Shown one piece after another: positions 1 to 6,315 of a DNA stretch of 8,311 nucleotides. The stretch's first letter is position 1. Each line of letters begins with the position of its first letter. The stretch covers positions 1 to 8,311 of the forward strand of contig RKRS01000043.1 of NCBI GenBank assembly GCA_007571275.1, read 5' to 3'. Both the position numbers and the translations under genes were made by a program. The notes beneath the pieces are model-generated. The model did not search any database and was not told where the DNA came from. It saw nothing but the letters and a program-made list of their open reading frames with translations. The DNA is from Dehalococcoidia bacterium. GTDB taxonomy: Bacteria; Chloroflexota; Dehalococcoidia; Bin125.

Positions 1-319
1 GCAGCTGCTGAACCGCCCTGCTGCTCGGCCTCGCCGCTAGCGCCTCCAGCGCTGACGACGCGCCGCCCGCTGCGTCGCCAAATGCCGCCGAGGGTCGGAC
101 TGGTCAGCTGCCCAGTGACCGATCATTCGTCCATGCACGGCCTCAGTCGCACCGCGTACGGCCCCGGTGCGACTGAGGCCGTGATCACCGACGGTGTTGA
201 ACCGGTTCGATATCTTCTCGACGCCACGCTGGACGGGATACCAGACGAGCGGCCAAGGCTATCGTGTCGAAGCTGTGTTCTGGGCCAACGGCGAGTCCGT
301 AGCAGGGGGGCTGGCCTAG
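1..319 (+). pseudogene. Remnant of a small secreted-protein gene (frame-disrupted)
   Basis: No intact gene covers the first 358 bases, but pieces of coding-like sequence can be read. Frame 3 from 12 to about 125 encodes a hydrophobic stretch (TALLLGLAASASSA) followed by an Ala/Pro/Ser-rich linker, which looks like a Sec signal peptide with an Ala-x-Ala cleavage site. Frame 2 from 185 to the TAG at 317-319 encodes a protein-like tail containing FDIFSTPRWTGYQ and VEAVFWANGE, with about 75% GC at third positions against about half in frame 1. A stop (TGA 9-11) precedes the first piece; one surplus A near 11-12 would join it to QLL in frame 2. The two pieces are separated by the hairpin at 136-183. 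I do not recognise the family. It could be a decayed gene, a sequencing or assembly error, or chance. Confidence 0.3.
136..183. repeat. Perfect 19-bp inverted repeat (hairpin) with 10-nt loop
   Basis: Bases 136-154 (CACGGCCTCAGTCGCACCG) are the exact reverse complement of 165-183, leaving a loop at 155-164 that itself contains the palindrome CGTACG. The stem is GC-rich and would be very stable as RNA or cruciform DNA. No T-run follows on either strand, so it is not a standard intrinsic terminator, although it could still stop transcription ahead of the DinB-family gene. The 5-mer GATCA occurs at 121-125 and again at 183-187, just outside or at the edge of the stem. It may be a terminator-like hairpin, a small palindromic repeat of the REP or MITE kind, or a protein-binding site. 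Confidence 0.85.
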
Positions 320-345
320 ACTCAACACTTGAGCACAGGTAACGC

Positions 346-352
346 AGGGAGA
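346..352 (+). promoter_or_regulatory. Ribosome binding site AGGGAGA deciding the DinB-family start
   Basis: AGGGAGA ends six bases before the GTG at 359. This is why GTG 359 is preferred over the in-frame upstream TTG at 329, which has no Shine-Dalgarno sequence and would add ten residues of unremarkable composition. Confidence 0.7.
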
Positions 353-358
353 AACTAC

Positions 359-883
359 GTGAGCACCGTCGCATTCATTCAACGCAGTCTGGCATTCACC
401 CATGCCGCCCTCGTCGACGCCCGCAACGGCACTGATGACCAGCTCCACTTTGTGCCCGAGCAGGGCAGTCACTCGATCGCATGGTGCCTCTGGCACACAT
501 CCCGCGTCGAAGATCTGATCATCAGTCGCGTCAGTGGCCAGGAGCAGGTCTGGAACGAAGACTGGGCCGCCCGCACCGGACTGCCGTTCGATGGGTTTGG
601 CACCGGTATGTCGGACGAGGACGCGCAGCAAATCCAGATCACGGATCTCGGTGCGCTGGGCGACTATCAGGACGCGGTCTTCGCGCGCACGGCGACCTTC
701 CTGGACAACGCGACCGACGCAGACCTGGAGCGTGAGATACCGGCGCGGAATGGGACCGAGAGCGTCGGCGAGGCGATTTCGCTACACATGATGGGACATT
801 TCAATGGTCACCGCGGCGAGATCAATACGCTCCGCGGGATGCAGGGCATGCCAACCGTCATGGCCGCTCAGGGTACCCACTAG
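359..883 (+). CDS. DinB-superfamily putative metalloprotein
   Basis: The product has 174 residues from the GTG start, the usual size of a one-domain DinB/DUF664-like four-helix-bundle protein. The family signature is visible as WCLWHTSRVEDLI around residues 42-54 (His46), and HMMGHFNGHRGEI at 143-155 with histidines 143, 147 and 151. In this family one His of the first motif and two of the C-terminal motif bind a divalent metal such as Zn or Ni; His46, His147 and His151 are the likely triad here, by analogy. Members include thiol-dependent S-transferases (bacillithiol or mycothiol) and many stress-induced proteins of unknown activity, so the substrate cannot be named. There is no signal peptide, so it is probably cytoplasmic. 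It lies 45 bp upstream of the Nudix gene on the same strand and may share its transcript. Family assignment is firm; function is open. Confidence 0.85.
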   Translation: MSTVAFIQRSLAFTHAALVDARNGTDDQLHFVPEQGSHSIAWCLWHTSRVEDLIISRVSGQEQVWNEDWAARTGLPFDGFGTGMSDEDAQQIQITDLGALGDYQDAVFARTATFLDNATDADLEREIPARNGTESVGEAISLHMMGHFNGHRGEINTLRGMQGMPTVMAAQGTH

Positions 884-928
884 TCTGCCTGCATCGAGAG
901 GCGCCGAGCAGTCCGCCAGGGAGTTGCG

Positions 929-1552
929 ATGCCTGACTATGTCAACCGCGAGCACGAATCGCCGGCGCTGCGTGACGTCCGTCAGGCAGTAGCCAGTCAC
1001 GATATCCAGACGCTGCCCGCGGATATTGGCCGCTGGCGGGCCGCCGTGCTGATCGCCCTGCTGCCCTACGACGACCCGCAGGTCGTGCTGACGGTGCGGT
1101 CGCATCAGGTAGAGCATCACAAGGGTGAGATCTCATTTCCGGGCGGCGCCCTGGATTCCATCGATGAGCATCCGATGGCCGCTGCCTTACGCGAAGCGGA
1201 TGAGGAAGTCGGCATCCGCGCCGAACATGTTGAGGTGCTGGGCGAGCAGTCGCATTACCGCACGATGTCCGATTTTCATGTGACTCCATTCGTGGGGCTG
1301 ATCGATCGGGCGCCGTATCCCTTCAGACCATTGGCGATTGAGGTGGGCGAGATCATCACGCCAGCGCTCTCGCATCTGCTCGATCCGACCAACCTCCTGT
1401 TTGAGCGGCGTGAGCGCGACGGCCAGATCTTCCATATGCGTGAGTACTGGTACGAGGGGCACCGAATCTTCGGCGCGACGGCGACGATGCTGGGTCGCTT
1501 TCTCGATGATCTGTCGCGGCTGCGCGACCTGCCGATTCCGCAGCCTGACTGA
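929..1552 (+). CDS. Nudix hydrolase, NudL/CoA pyrophosphatase type
   Basis: The 207-residue protein carries the CoA-pyrophosphatase motif immediately before the Nudix box: LTVRS at 54-58, then HHKGEISFPGG at 63-73. The box follows with GGALDSIDEHPMAAALREAD and EEVG (72-95), whose REx2EE residues bind the catalytic Mg/Mn ions. It closely resembles E. coli NudL as I recall it. The C-terminal HRIFGATATML (178-188) matches the conserved tail of this group. Family members cleave CoA or acyl-CoA to 3',5'-ADP and phosphopantetheine derivatives. One motif position, normally Arg, is Glu62. The ATG at 929 has AGGGAG at 918-923, five bases upstream. It is cytoplasmic and convergent with the minus-strand operon. 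Family assignment is confident; CoA specificity is likely rather than certain. Confidence 0.9.
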   Translation: MPDYVNREHESPALRDVRQAVASHDIQTLPADIGRWRAAVLIALLPYDDPQVVLTVRSHQVEHHKGEISFPGGALDSIDEHPMAAALREADEEVGIRAEHVEVLGEQSHYRTMSDFHVTPFVGLIDRAPYPFRPLAIEVGEIITPALSHLLDPTNLLFERRERDGQIFHMREYWYEGHRIFGATATMLGRFLDDLSRLRDLPIPQPD

Positions 1553-1562
1553 TCGGTTAGTC
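1547..1562. terminator. Short stem-loop at the convergent gene junction
   Basis: GACTGA and TTAGTC pair around a TCGG loop, giving six pairs with one G-T wobble. The structure contains the stop codons of both convergent genes (TGA 1550-1552 on plus, TAA 1557-1559 on minus). There is no T-run on either side and the stem is weak, so a bidirectional terminator role is only a suggestion. No better terminator candidate is visible in the 4-bp gap. Confidence 0.2.
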
Positions 1563-1907
1563 GCCGCCGTTGCCAGGCGTTGTCAGCACGATCTGGCCGT
1601 TGAGCGCGACGGTCAGGACGCCGTCCCTGCCGAAGCGCGCGATGAACTCCAGCGCTTCGATGACCTCCACCTCGCGCACGCCCTTAACCACCCACATATG
1701 CGGCCCCACCGTCACATCGATCCGATTGATTGACGGCCAGAGCAGGGCGCGGATGTTGCCGCTCTCAGCCCGATAGGTCACCTCCCAGACGCCGGCAGTG
1801 TCGTTTGGCAGCTCGAATGCCTGACGTCGCGCTTCAGTAGCGAACAACGCGGCGATTGCCTCGACGACCTCGGCCGTGACACCGTCGAACTGGCGACGTG
1901 GCCTCAC
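1557..1907 (-). CDS. Conserved-looking unknown protein, 116 aa, coupled to rarA
   Basis: I do not recognise this protein. It starts with GTG at 1905-1907, which overlaps the rarA stop by two bases as GTGA, an arrangement typical of translational coupling. Residues 11-33 look helical. The rest alternates hydrophobic and polar residues like a beta-rich or alpha/beta fold, with the segments WEVTYRAE (41-48), RIDVTVGPHMWVVKGV (62-77), a helix around VEVIEALEFIARFG (80-93) and a final strand pair ending NGQIVLTT. There is no signal peptide, membrane segment, zinc motif or catalytic signature. It is the last gene of the minus-strand run and ends 4 bp from the Nudix stop. That it is real is supported by the exact overlap, the full use of the gap between rarA and the Nudix gene, and its balanced composition. 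Confidence 0.7.
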   Translation of the reverse strand: MRPRRQFDGVTAEVVEAIAALFATEARRQAFELPNDTAGVWEVTYRAESGNIRALLWPSINRIDVTVGPHMWVVKGVREVEVIEALEFIARFGRDGVLTVALNGQIVLTTPGNGGD

Positions 1908-3202
1908 TGGATGACGTCCCGATCGGTGGGTTCATAGAACACGGCGTCCTGGAGCTCGTCCGGTAGATGCTGTTGTTCAGGAGCGACTGCGCCCTCGAAG
2001 TCGTGTGCGTACTGGTATCCCTTGCCGTAGCCATGCGCGGCCATCAGTCCGGTGGGAGCGTTGCGCAAATGCAGCGGCACGGACAGCGCGCCGTATTGAC
2101 GAACGGCAGAGGCGGCAGCGCTGTAGGCCGCCTTCGCCGAATTGCTCTTCGGCGCCCGCGAGAGATAGATGGCCGCTTCGGACAGGATCAGTGAGCATTC
2201 GGGCATGCCGATCAGGTGTGTCGCCTGCTGCGCGGCGACCGCGACCGAGAGCGCCTGTGGGTCAGCCAGGCCAACATCTTCGGCGGCGAGAATGACGATC
2301 CGCCGGGCGACGAACATCGGATCTTCGCCCGCCTCGAGCATGCGAGCCAGCCAATAGACGGCGGCGTCAGGATCGGATCCGCGGATCGATTTGATGAACG
2401 CGGAGATCGTGTCGTAGTGCGCGTCGCCACCCTTGTCATAGGGCAACGCTCGTTGAGCGACGGTGGAAACGGTCTCAACGGTCACGCTCCCACTGCGCGC
2501 CCTGGCGTCGCGGACAGCCGCCTCCAGCGCGTTCAGGGACACGCGCGCGTCACCCGCGCCATAGGTCGCGAGCGCCTCCAACGCATCAGGCTCGACCAGG
2601 GGCGGATCCAACCCCAGGCCGCGCTCCGGATCGTTCAATGCCCGAATCAGTAATGAGCGAATCTCGTCGTGTTGCAGCGCGTCGAGTTTGAACACGCGAG
2701 CCCGACTGAGCAGCGGAGCAACGACCTCGAACGATGGGTTCTCGGTCGTCGCGCCGATCAGCGTGATCGTGCCATCCTCGACGGCGTGCAGGACGGCGTC
2801 CTGTTGGGCTTTGTTGAAACGATGGATCTCATCGATGAAGAGGATCGTGTGAGCGAGTCCGTCGCGGCGACCGGCTTCGGCCGAGGCGATGACCTTGCGC
2901 AAATCAGCGACACCGCTCGAGACCGCTGAGAGCGTGGCGAATCGCGCGTGTGTGATGCGGACAATGACCTGGGCAATCGAGGTCTTGCCGCTGCCTGGCG
3001 GCCCCCAGAGGATGCAGGACGGTGGACGGTCAACCTCGATAGCCCGGCGCAGCGGCGCGTCGGGTCCGACGAGGCGCCACTGCCCGACGACTTCATCGAG
3101 CGTGCGCGGACGCATCCTGGCGGCGAGCGGCGCCGAGCGATCGATAGTAGGGCGATCGTCGAACATCCGGCGCATGCCGTGATCGGGTTGGGGTCTGGGC
3201 AT
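1904..3202 (-). CDS. rarA: Replication-associated recombination protein RarA (MgsA family AAA+ ATPase)
   Basis: The 432-residue protein shows the full RarA/MgsA/WRNIP1 layout. The AAA+ core has Walker A GPPGSGKT (67-74), Walker B LFIDEIHR (121-128), sensor 1 in GATTENPSF (150-158), an arginine finger in SRAR (166-169) and the sensor 2 region GDARVSLNALE (217-227). The MgsA C-terminal tetramerisation part includes YDTISAFIKSIRGSDPDAA (263-281), then VARRIVILAAEDVGLADP and NAPTGLMAAHGYGKGYQYAHDF. RarA is a cytoplasmic clamp-loader-like ATPase that acts at stalled replication forks and single-stranded gaps. Length is normal. The start is uncertain: neither ATG 3202 nor the inner ATG at 3164-3166 has a Shine-Dalgarno site, and the inner one gives the more usual family N-terminus beginning MF. 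It lies 33 bp after the J-like gene and overlaps the next gene. Confidence 0.95.
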   Translation of the reverse strand: MPRPQPDHGMRRMFDDRPTIDRSAPLAARMRPRTLDEVVGQWRLVGPDAPLRRAIEVDRPPSCILWGPPGSGKTSIAQVIVRITHARFATLSAVSSGVADLRKVIASAEAGRRDGLAHTILFIDEIHRFNKAQQDAVLHAVEDGTITLIGATTENPSFEVVAPLLSRARVFKLDALQHDEIRSLLIRALNDPERGLGLDPPLVEPDALEALATYGAGDARVSLNALEAAVRDARARSGSVTVETVSTVAQRALPYDKGGDAHYDTISAFIKSIRGSDPDAAVYWLARMLEAGEDPMFVARRIVILAAEDVGLADPQALSVAVAAQQATHLIGMPECSLILSEAAIYLSRAPKSNSAKAAYSAAASAVRQYGALSVPLHLRNAPTGLMAAHGYGKGYQYAHDFEGAVAPEQQHLPDELQDAVFYEPTDRDVIQ

Positions 3203-3235
3203 GGCTTGAGGGTAGCCGGACGCGACTGCTGAAGA

Positions 3236-3865
3236 TCAGATCAGGCGACGGCCCTGACCGCGTCGCGTCTGATTCCAGCCTTCGAGTAGCATTTCGGCCC
3301 GGCCCTGCGCTTTTTTCCAGGCGACCTCAGAACCGTGTTGGTTGACCTGATCGGGATGCGCCTGATTCCAGGCGTCGCGAAGATCGTCGGGGCGTAGTTC
3401 TCCGACCATCGCTCCGCGCAGCAGGGCGAGCCGAAGGATTTCGGTCGCCTGGTCAGCTGGGACCAACGGAGCGCCGCTGGAGCCAGGCGGCTGGAAGAGC
3501 ATGACCGCCGCGTCGACGAAGCCGACGAGTGAGTCAGCATCGATTCCATCGAGTCCATGCAGCACCTGCTCGGTGGCGCGTTTTTCCTGGACGTAGGGCT
3601 GAACAGCCGCCCGATCCTGGTAGACCTGACCGATCAGCGTCATGGCGAAGCGCTGCCGTCGTTGGCTGAGCAACGCCATGCCCCAGAATGCAGGATGCGC
3701 GAGATTGGAGATGTCCCAGCCGCTGACTCCCCAGGCGCCTGAACGACCCTTCTTCCTGGGCAGCTGTGTGGCGAAGTCGTCCGCAGCGATTTGCAGAATG
3801 CTGCGTCGCACCCGGTAGGTGTTGGGTCGTCGGTCGATGGCTTCGGCAATGCGTCGCAGGACCAT
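3236..3865 (-). CDS. Unknown protein, 209 aa, with a degenerate J-domain-like C-terminus
   Basis: No known family is recognised over the full length. The start is ATG 3865, with GGAG five bases upstream. The N-terminal part (1-35) is basic and helical. Residues 42-80 contain aromatic-rich sequence (GAWGVSGWDISNLAHPAFWGMAL). Residues 105-150 are largely hydrophobic helix without clear membrane segments. The C-terminal portion from about 141 to 200 resembles helices II and III of a J-domain: DLRDAWNQAHPDQ (161-173) places an HPD tripeptide at 170-172, and KKAQGRAEMLLEGWNQ (184-199) follows like helix III, in the manner of DjlA-type C-terminal J-domains. J-domains stimulate Hsp70 ATPase through HPD, so an Hsp70 (DnaK) adaptor role is possible, but this is inference from pattern. 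The gene sits between mutS2 (27 bp) and rarA (33 bp), probably co-transcribed. Confidence 0.8.
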   Translation of the reverse strand: MVLRRIAEAIDRRPNTYRVRRSILQIAADDFATQLPRKKGRSGAWGVSGWDISNLAHPAFWGMALLSQRRQRFAMTLIGQVYQDRAAVQPYVQEKRATEQVLHGLDGIDADSLVGFVDAAVMLFQPPGSSGAPLVPADQATEILRLALLRGAMVGELRPDDLRDAWNQAHPDQVNQHGSEVAWKKAQGRAEMLLEGWNQTRRGQGRRLI

Positions 3866-3892
3866 GATGTCTCCGACGAACTGGCGGGCGGG

Positions 3893-6313
3893 TTAGCTCA
3901 CAAGCGTGACGATAGTGACGCCGTCGCCACCCTGCTTGGGTTCGGCGCTCTCGAAGGTGGTCACCAGCGGATGTGTGCGCAGCAGGTCGCGGACGGCGCG
4001 ACGCAACGCGCCGGTGCCTTTGCCATGCACGACTTCAAGCCGATGCTGGCCGGCGCGGTAGGCGACATCGAGGAATGAATCAACCATCGGCAGCGCGTCG
4101 TCGGTCACGCGGCCGCGCAGATCGATCTTCGAGCCTGGATCAACCGGTGGCTTGGGCATGTTGGCGACTGTCGCTCCCATACCTCGTAGCGGACGCGCAC
4201 TCTGTGGTTCATGCGTTCCTGACGGAGCCAGACGTTCAACCTGTTCGACCCGTACGCGCGTGCGGAGCGCGCCGAGCTGTACGTCCAGCGCGCCGTCCTC
4301 GACAGCGCTGAGCACCTCGCCGGGCTCGGGCAAGCCTCGGAGATAGATGAAATCGCCCGCCGCGAGTCGCTCGGGCTGGAGTTGTGGTTCGCTGGCTTTG
4401 GCCTGAGAGCGTCGTCGGCGACGGTTGGCGCGTTCACGACGAACACGCTGGAGTCGTTCGCGGCCTTCGTCGGCGCGTCGCTCAGCGCGCTCTTCGGCTT
4501 GCTCGCGTGACTGTCGCTGCTCGAGCTCCTTGAGGCTGGCGCGCATCGTGCGACGAAACGCAGCAAGTTCATCCTCCATGGCTCGCTCGGCTCGGGCCAG
4601 AACGGCCTCGCGCTCTGCCTCGATCGCTTCGCGTCGCTCCGCGAGATTGGCGCGGATCTCTTCGGCTTCCTCTCGGGCGATGCGCTCGGCGCGAACCTGC
4701 TCCGCGATGGCGTCGCGCTCGCGCTGAAGTTCGCCGAGCAGCTGTTCCATGGACGCCGTCTCGGTCGGCGCACGTTGTTTGGCTCGGACAAGAATATGCT
4801 CGGGCATGCCGAGTCGTTGGGCGATAGCCAGCGCATTGGATCGTCCCGGCGTACCCATCAGGAGTCGGTACGTGGGTTGCAACGAGACGGCGTCGAACTC
4901 GGCTGAGGCGTTCATGATGCCGTCGGTCGCGTGAGCGAACACTTTGAGCTCGCCATGGTGCGTAGTAGCGACGACCATGCTGTCGAGTTCCAGCAATTCC
5001 TCGAGCAACGAGCGCGCCAACGTCGCCCCCTCGGCAGGATCGGTGCCGGCTCCCAGCTCGTCGAGCAGGACGAGCGTGCGCGGCCCGGCCGAGTCGATAA
5101 TGCGAACGATGTTCGTCATGTGCGCGGAGAACGTGGAAAGCGACTGCTCGATCGACTGTTCATCGCCGATGTCAGCGTAGATGTCGTCAAAGACAGGAAT
5201 CCGGGTGCCGGTCTCGGCAGGGACCGGGAGCCCGGCCTGGGCCATCAGACAGAGCAGGCCGACCGTCTTGAGCGCGACCGTTTTGCCGCCGGTGTTGGGC
5301 CCCGTGATCAAGACACAGCGCACCTCAGCGGAGAGCGCGGTGGAAATCGGAACGACCTCACCGGTCAGCAGTGGGTGTCGCGCGGAGTGTAGGACGAGGT
5401 CAGTTGCGCCACTGATCCAATTGATCGGGTCGTTCTCGGCCGGGAGTGGCGCATCAAGCTCCTCAGCCAGTCTCGCCTTGGCCTGTGCCAGATCGATCCG
5501 GGACAGGCAGCGGATCGCGGCTCGAATCGCCCCCGTTTCAACGCCGATCGATTCGCATAGCGCTCTGAGGATGCGGTCGACTTCGCGTTGCTCCTCGCGG
5601 CGAGCTTCACGCAGGCGATTGCCAAGTTCGACCACAGCGAGTGGTTCGACGAACAGCGTCGCTCCCGAAGCGGAGACATCGTGTACCACGCTGGGCATGG
5701 CGCCCCGCAGCTCTGCCTTGATCGGAATGACGTAGCGACCGTCTCGCTCAGTGATCAGCGATTCCTGAGCAATGCCTTCGGAGACGGCGTGACGGAGTGT
5801 GCGTTCGAGCTGCTGCTCGAGTCGATGCTGAATCCTACGCATACGGTCGCGTGCGTCGGCGAGGGCAGGAGATGCGTTGTCCGGTATCTCTCCTCGTTCG
5901 TCGATGGTGGATTCGATTTCTTGAACCAGGGGCGAGAAGTCGCCGATGCGTTGGGCGACCCGCGCCAGCTGCGGCAATTCACGCGTGAGCGGCGCGACCT
6001 GGTTTTTGGTGTGTCGGGCAGTGCGGAGCAGGATGGCGACTTCGAGGATCTCGCCGACAGGAAGGATCGCGCCTCTGGACGCCGCCAGGAGCTGGTTGGA
6101 GATGTCGGGCGCTTGACCCATGTGAAAGTGTGGTTTCAGACGCGCCAGCGAGCGCGCCTCGGCTGTGGTGGCGAGTCGGCGTCGGACCTCATCTACGTCA
6201 GCGCTGGGCGCGAGTTGAAGCGCCAGCTCTCGCCCTCCTGGTGAGCCGCAGAGTCCGGCAAGACGCTCGATGATCTTGGGAAACTCGAGCACTGTGATGC
6301 TCTTGGCGTCCAC
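3893..6313 (-). CDS. mutS2: MutS2 family ATPase/endonuclease with Smr domain
   Basis: The 806-residue protein has the MutS2 architecture without the MutS mismatch-reading N-terminal domains. Core and clamp helices occupy about 1-325. The ABC-type ATPase has Walker A GPNTGGKT (338-345), the signature region STFSAHM (393-399), Walker B LVLLDELGAGTDP (414-426) and TTHHGELK (450-457). A long coiled coil spans about 517-640 and ends in a very basic stretch (RRRRR, 631-635). A KOW-like segment with GDFIYLRGLPEPGEV (653-667) follows. The C-terminal Smr domain has IDLRGR (730-735) and HGKGTGALR (763-771), the nuclease motifs. MutS2 proteins suppress homologous recombination in some bacteria and split collided ribosomes in Bacillus; which applies here is unknown. 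The start is GTG at 6311-6313, two bases after the upstream gene's stop, with AGGAAGG nine bases before it. Confidence 0.97.
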   Translation of the reverse strand: MDAKSITVLEFPKIIERLAGLCGSPGGRELALQLAPSADVDEVRRRLATTAEARSLARLKPHFHMGQAPDISNQLLAASRGAILPVGEILEVAILLRTARHTKNQVAPLTRELPQLARVAQRIGDFSPLVQEIESTIDERGEIPDNASPALADARDRMRRIQHRLEQQLERTLRHAVSEGIAQESLITERDGRYVIPIKAELRGAMPSVVHDVSASGATLFVEPLAVVELGNRLREARREEQREVDRILRALCESIGVETGAIRAAIRCLSRIDLAQAKARLAEELDAPLPAENDPINWISGATDLVLHSARHPLLTGEVVPISTALSAEVRCVLITGPNTGGKTVALKTVGLLCLMAQAGLPVPAETGTRIPVFDDIYADIGDEQSIEQSLSTFSAHMTNIVRIIDSAGPRTLVLLDELGAGTDPAEGATLARSLLEELLELDSMVVATTHHGELKVFAHATDGIMNASAEFDAVSLQPTYRLLMGTPGRSNALAIAQRLGMPEHILVRAKQRAPTETASMEQLLGELQRERDAIAEQVRAERIAREEAEEIRANLAERREAIEAEREAVLARAERAMEDELAAFRRTMRASLKELEQRQSREQAEERAERRADEGRERLQRVRRERANRRRRRSQAKASEPQLQPERLAAGDFIYLRGLPEPGEVLSAVEDGALDVQLGALRTRVRVEQVERLAPSGTHEPQSARPLRGMGATVANMPKPPVDPGSKIDLRGRVTDDALPMVDSFLDVAYRAGQHRLEVVHGKGTGALRRAVRDLLRTHPLVTTFESAEPKQGGDGVTIVTLVS

Positions 6314-6315
6314 GC

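Noticed and set aside
136..183. Classical rho-independent terminator
   Set aside because: The stem is strong but no T-run follows on either strand, so it is reported as an inverted repeat of unknown role.
174..184. In-frame TGA codons near the hairpin as possible selenocysteine sites, given selA in the window
   Set aside because: The frames around these TGA codons do not read as continuous protein on both sides, and no known selenoprotein motif is present. A hairpin alone is not enough to call a SECIS.
317..322. TAGACT as a -10 box for the DinB-family gene
   Set aside because: No matching -35 element at 16-18 bases upstream; the region there is a G-rich run.
82..342. Plus-strand open frame of 86 codons upstream of the DinB-family gene
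   Set aside because: No ribosome binding site, arginine-rich low-quality composition in its second half and poor third-position GC there; frame 2 is the better coding candidate in the same stretch.
185..631. Minus-strand open frame of 148 codons opposite the DinB-family gene
   Set aside because: It is antisense to a protein with clear family motifs, has no recognisable domain and no ribosome binding site; such frames are expected in GC-rich DNA.
4931..5392. Plus-strand open frame of 153 codons opposite the MutS2 ATPase domain
   Set aside because: Antisense to the Walker A/B region; charged low-complexity composition without a recognisable fold.
5588..6244. Plus-strand open frame of 218 codons opposite mutS2
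   Set aside because: It mirrors a well-conserved MutS2 coding region and shows no domain of its own.
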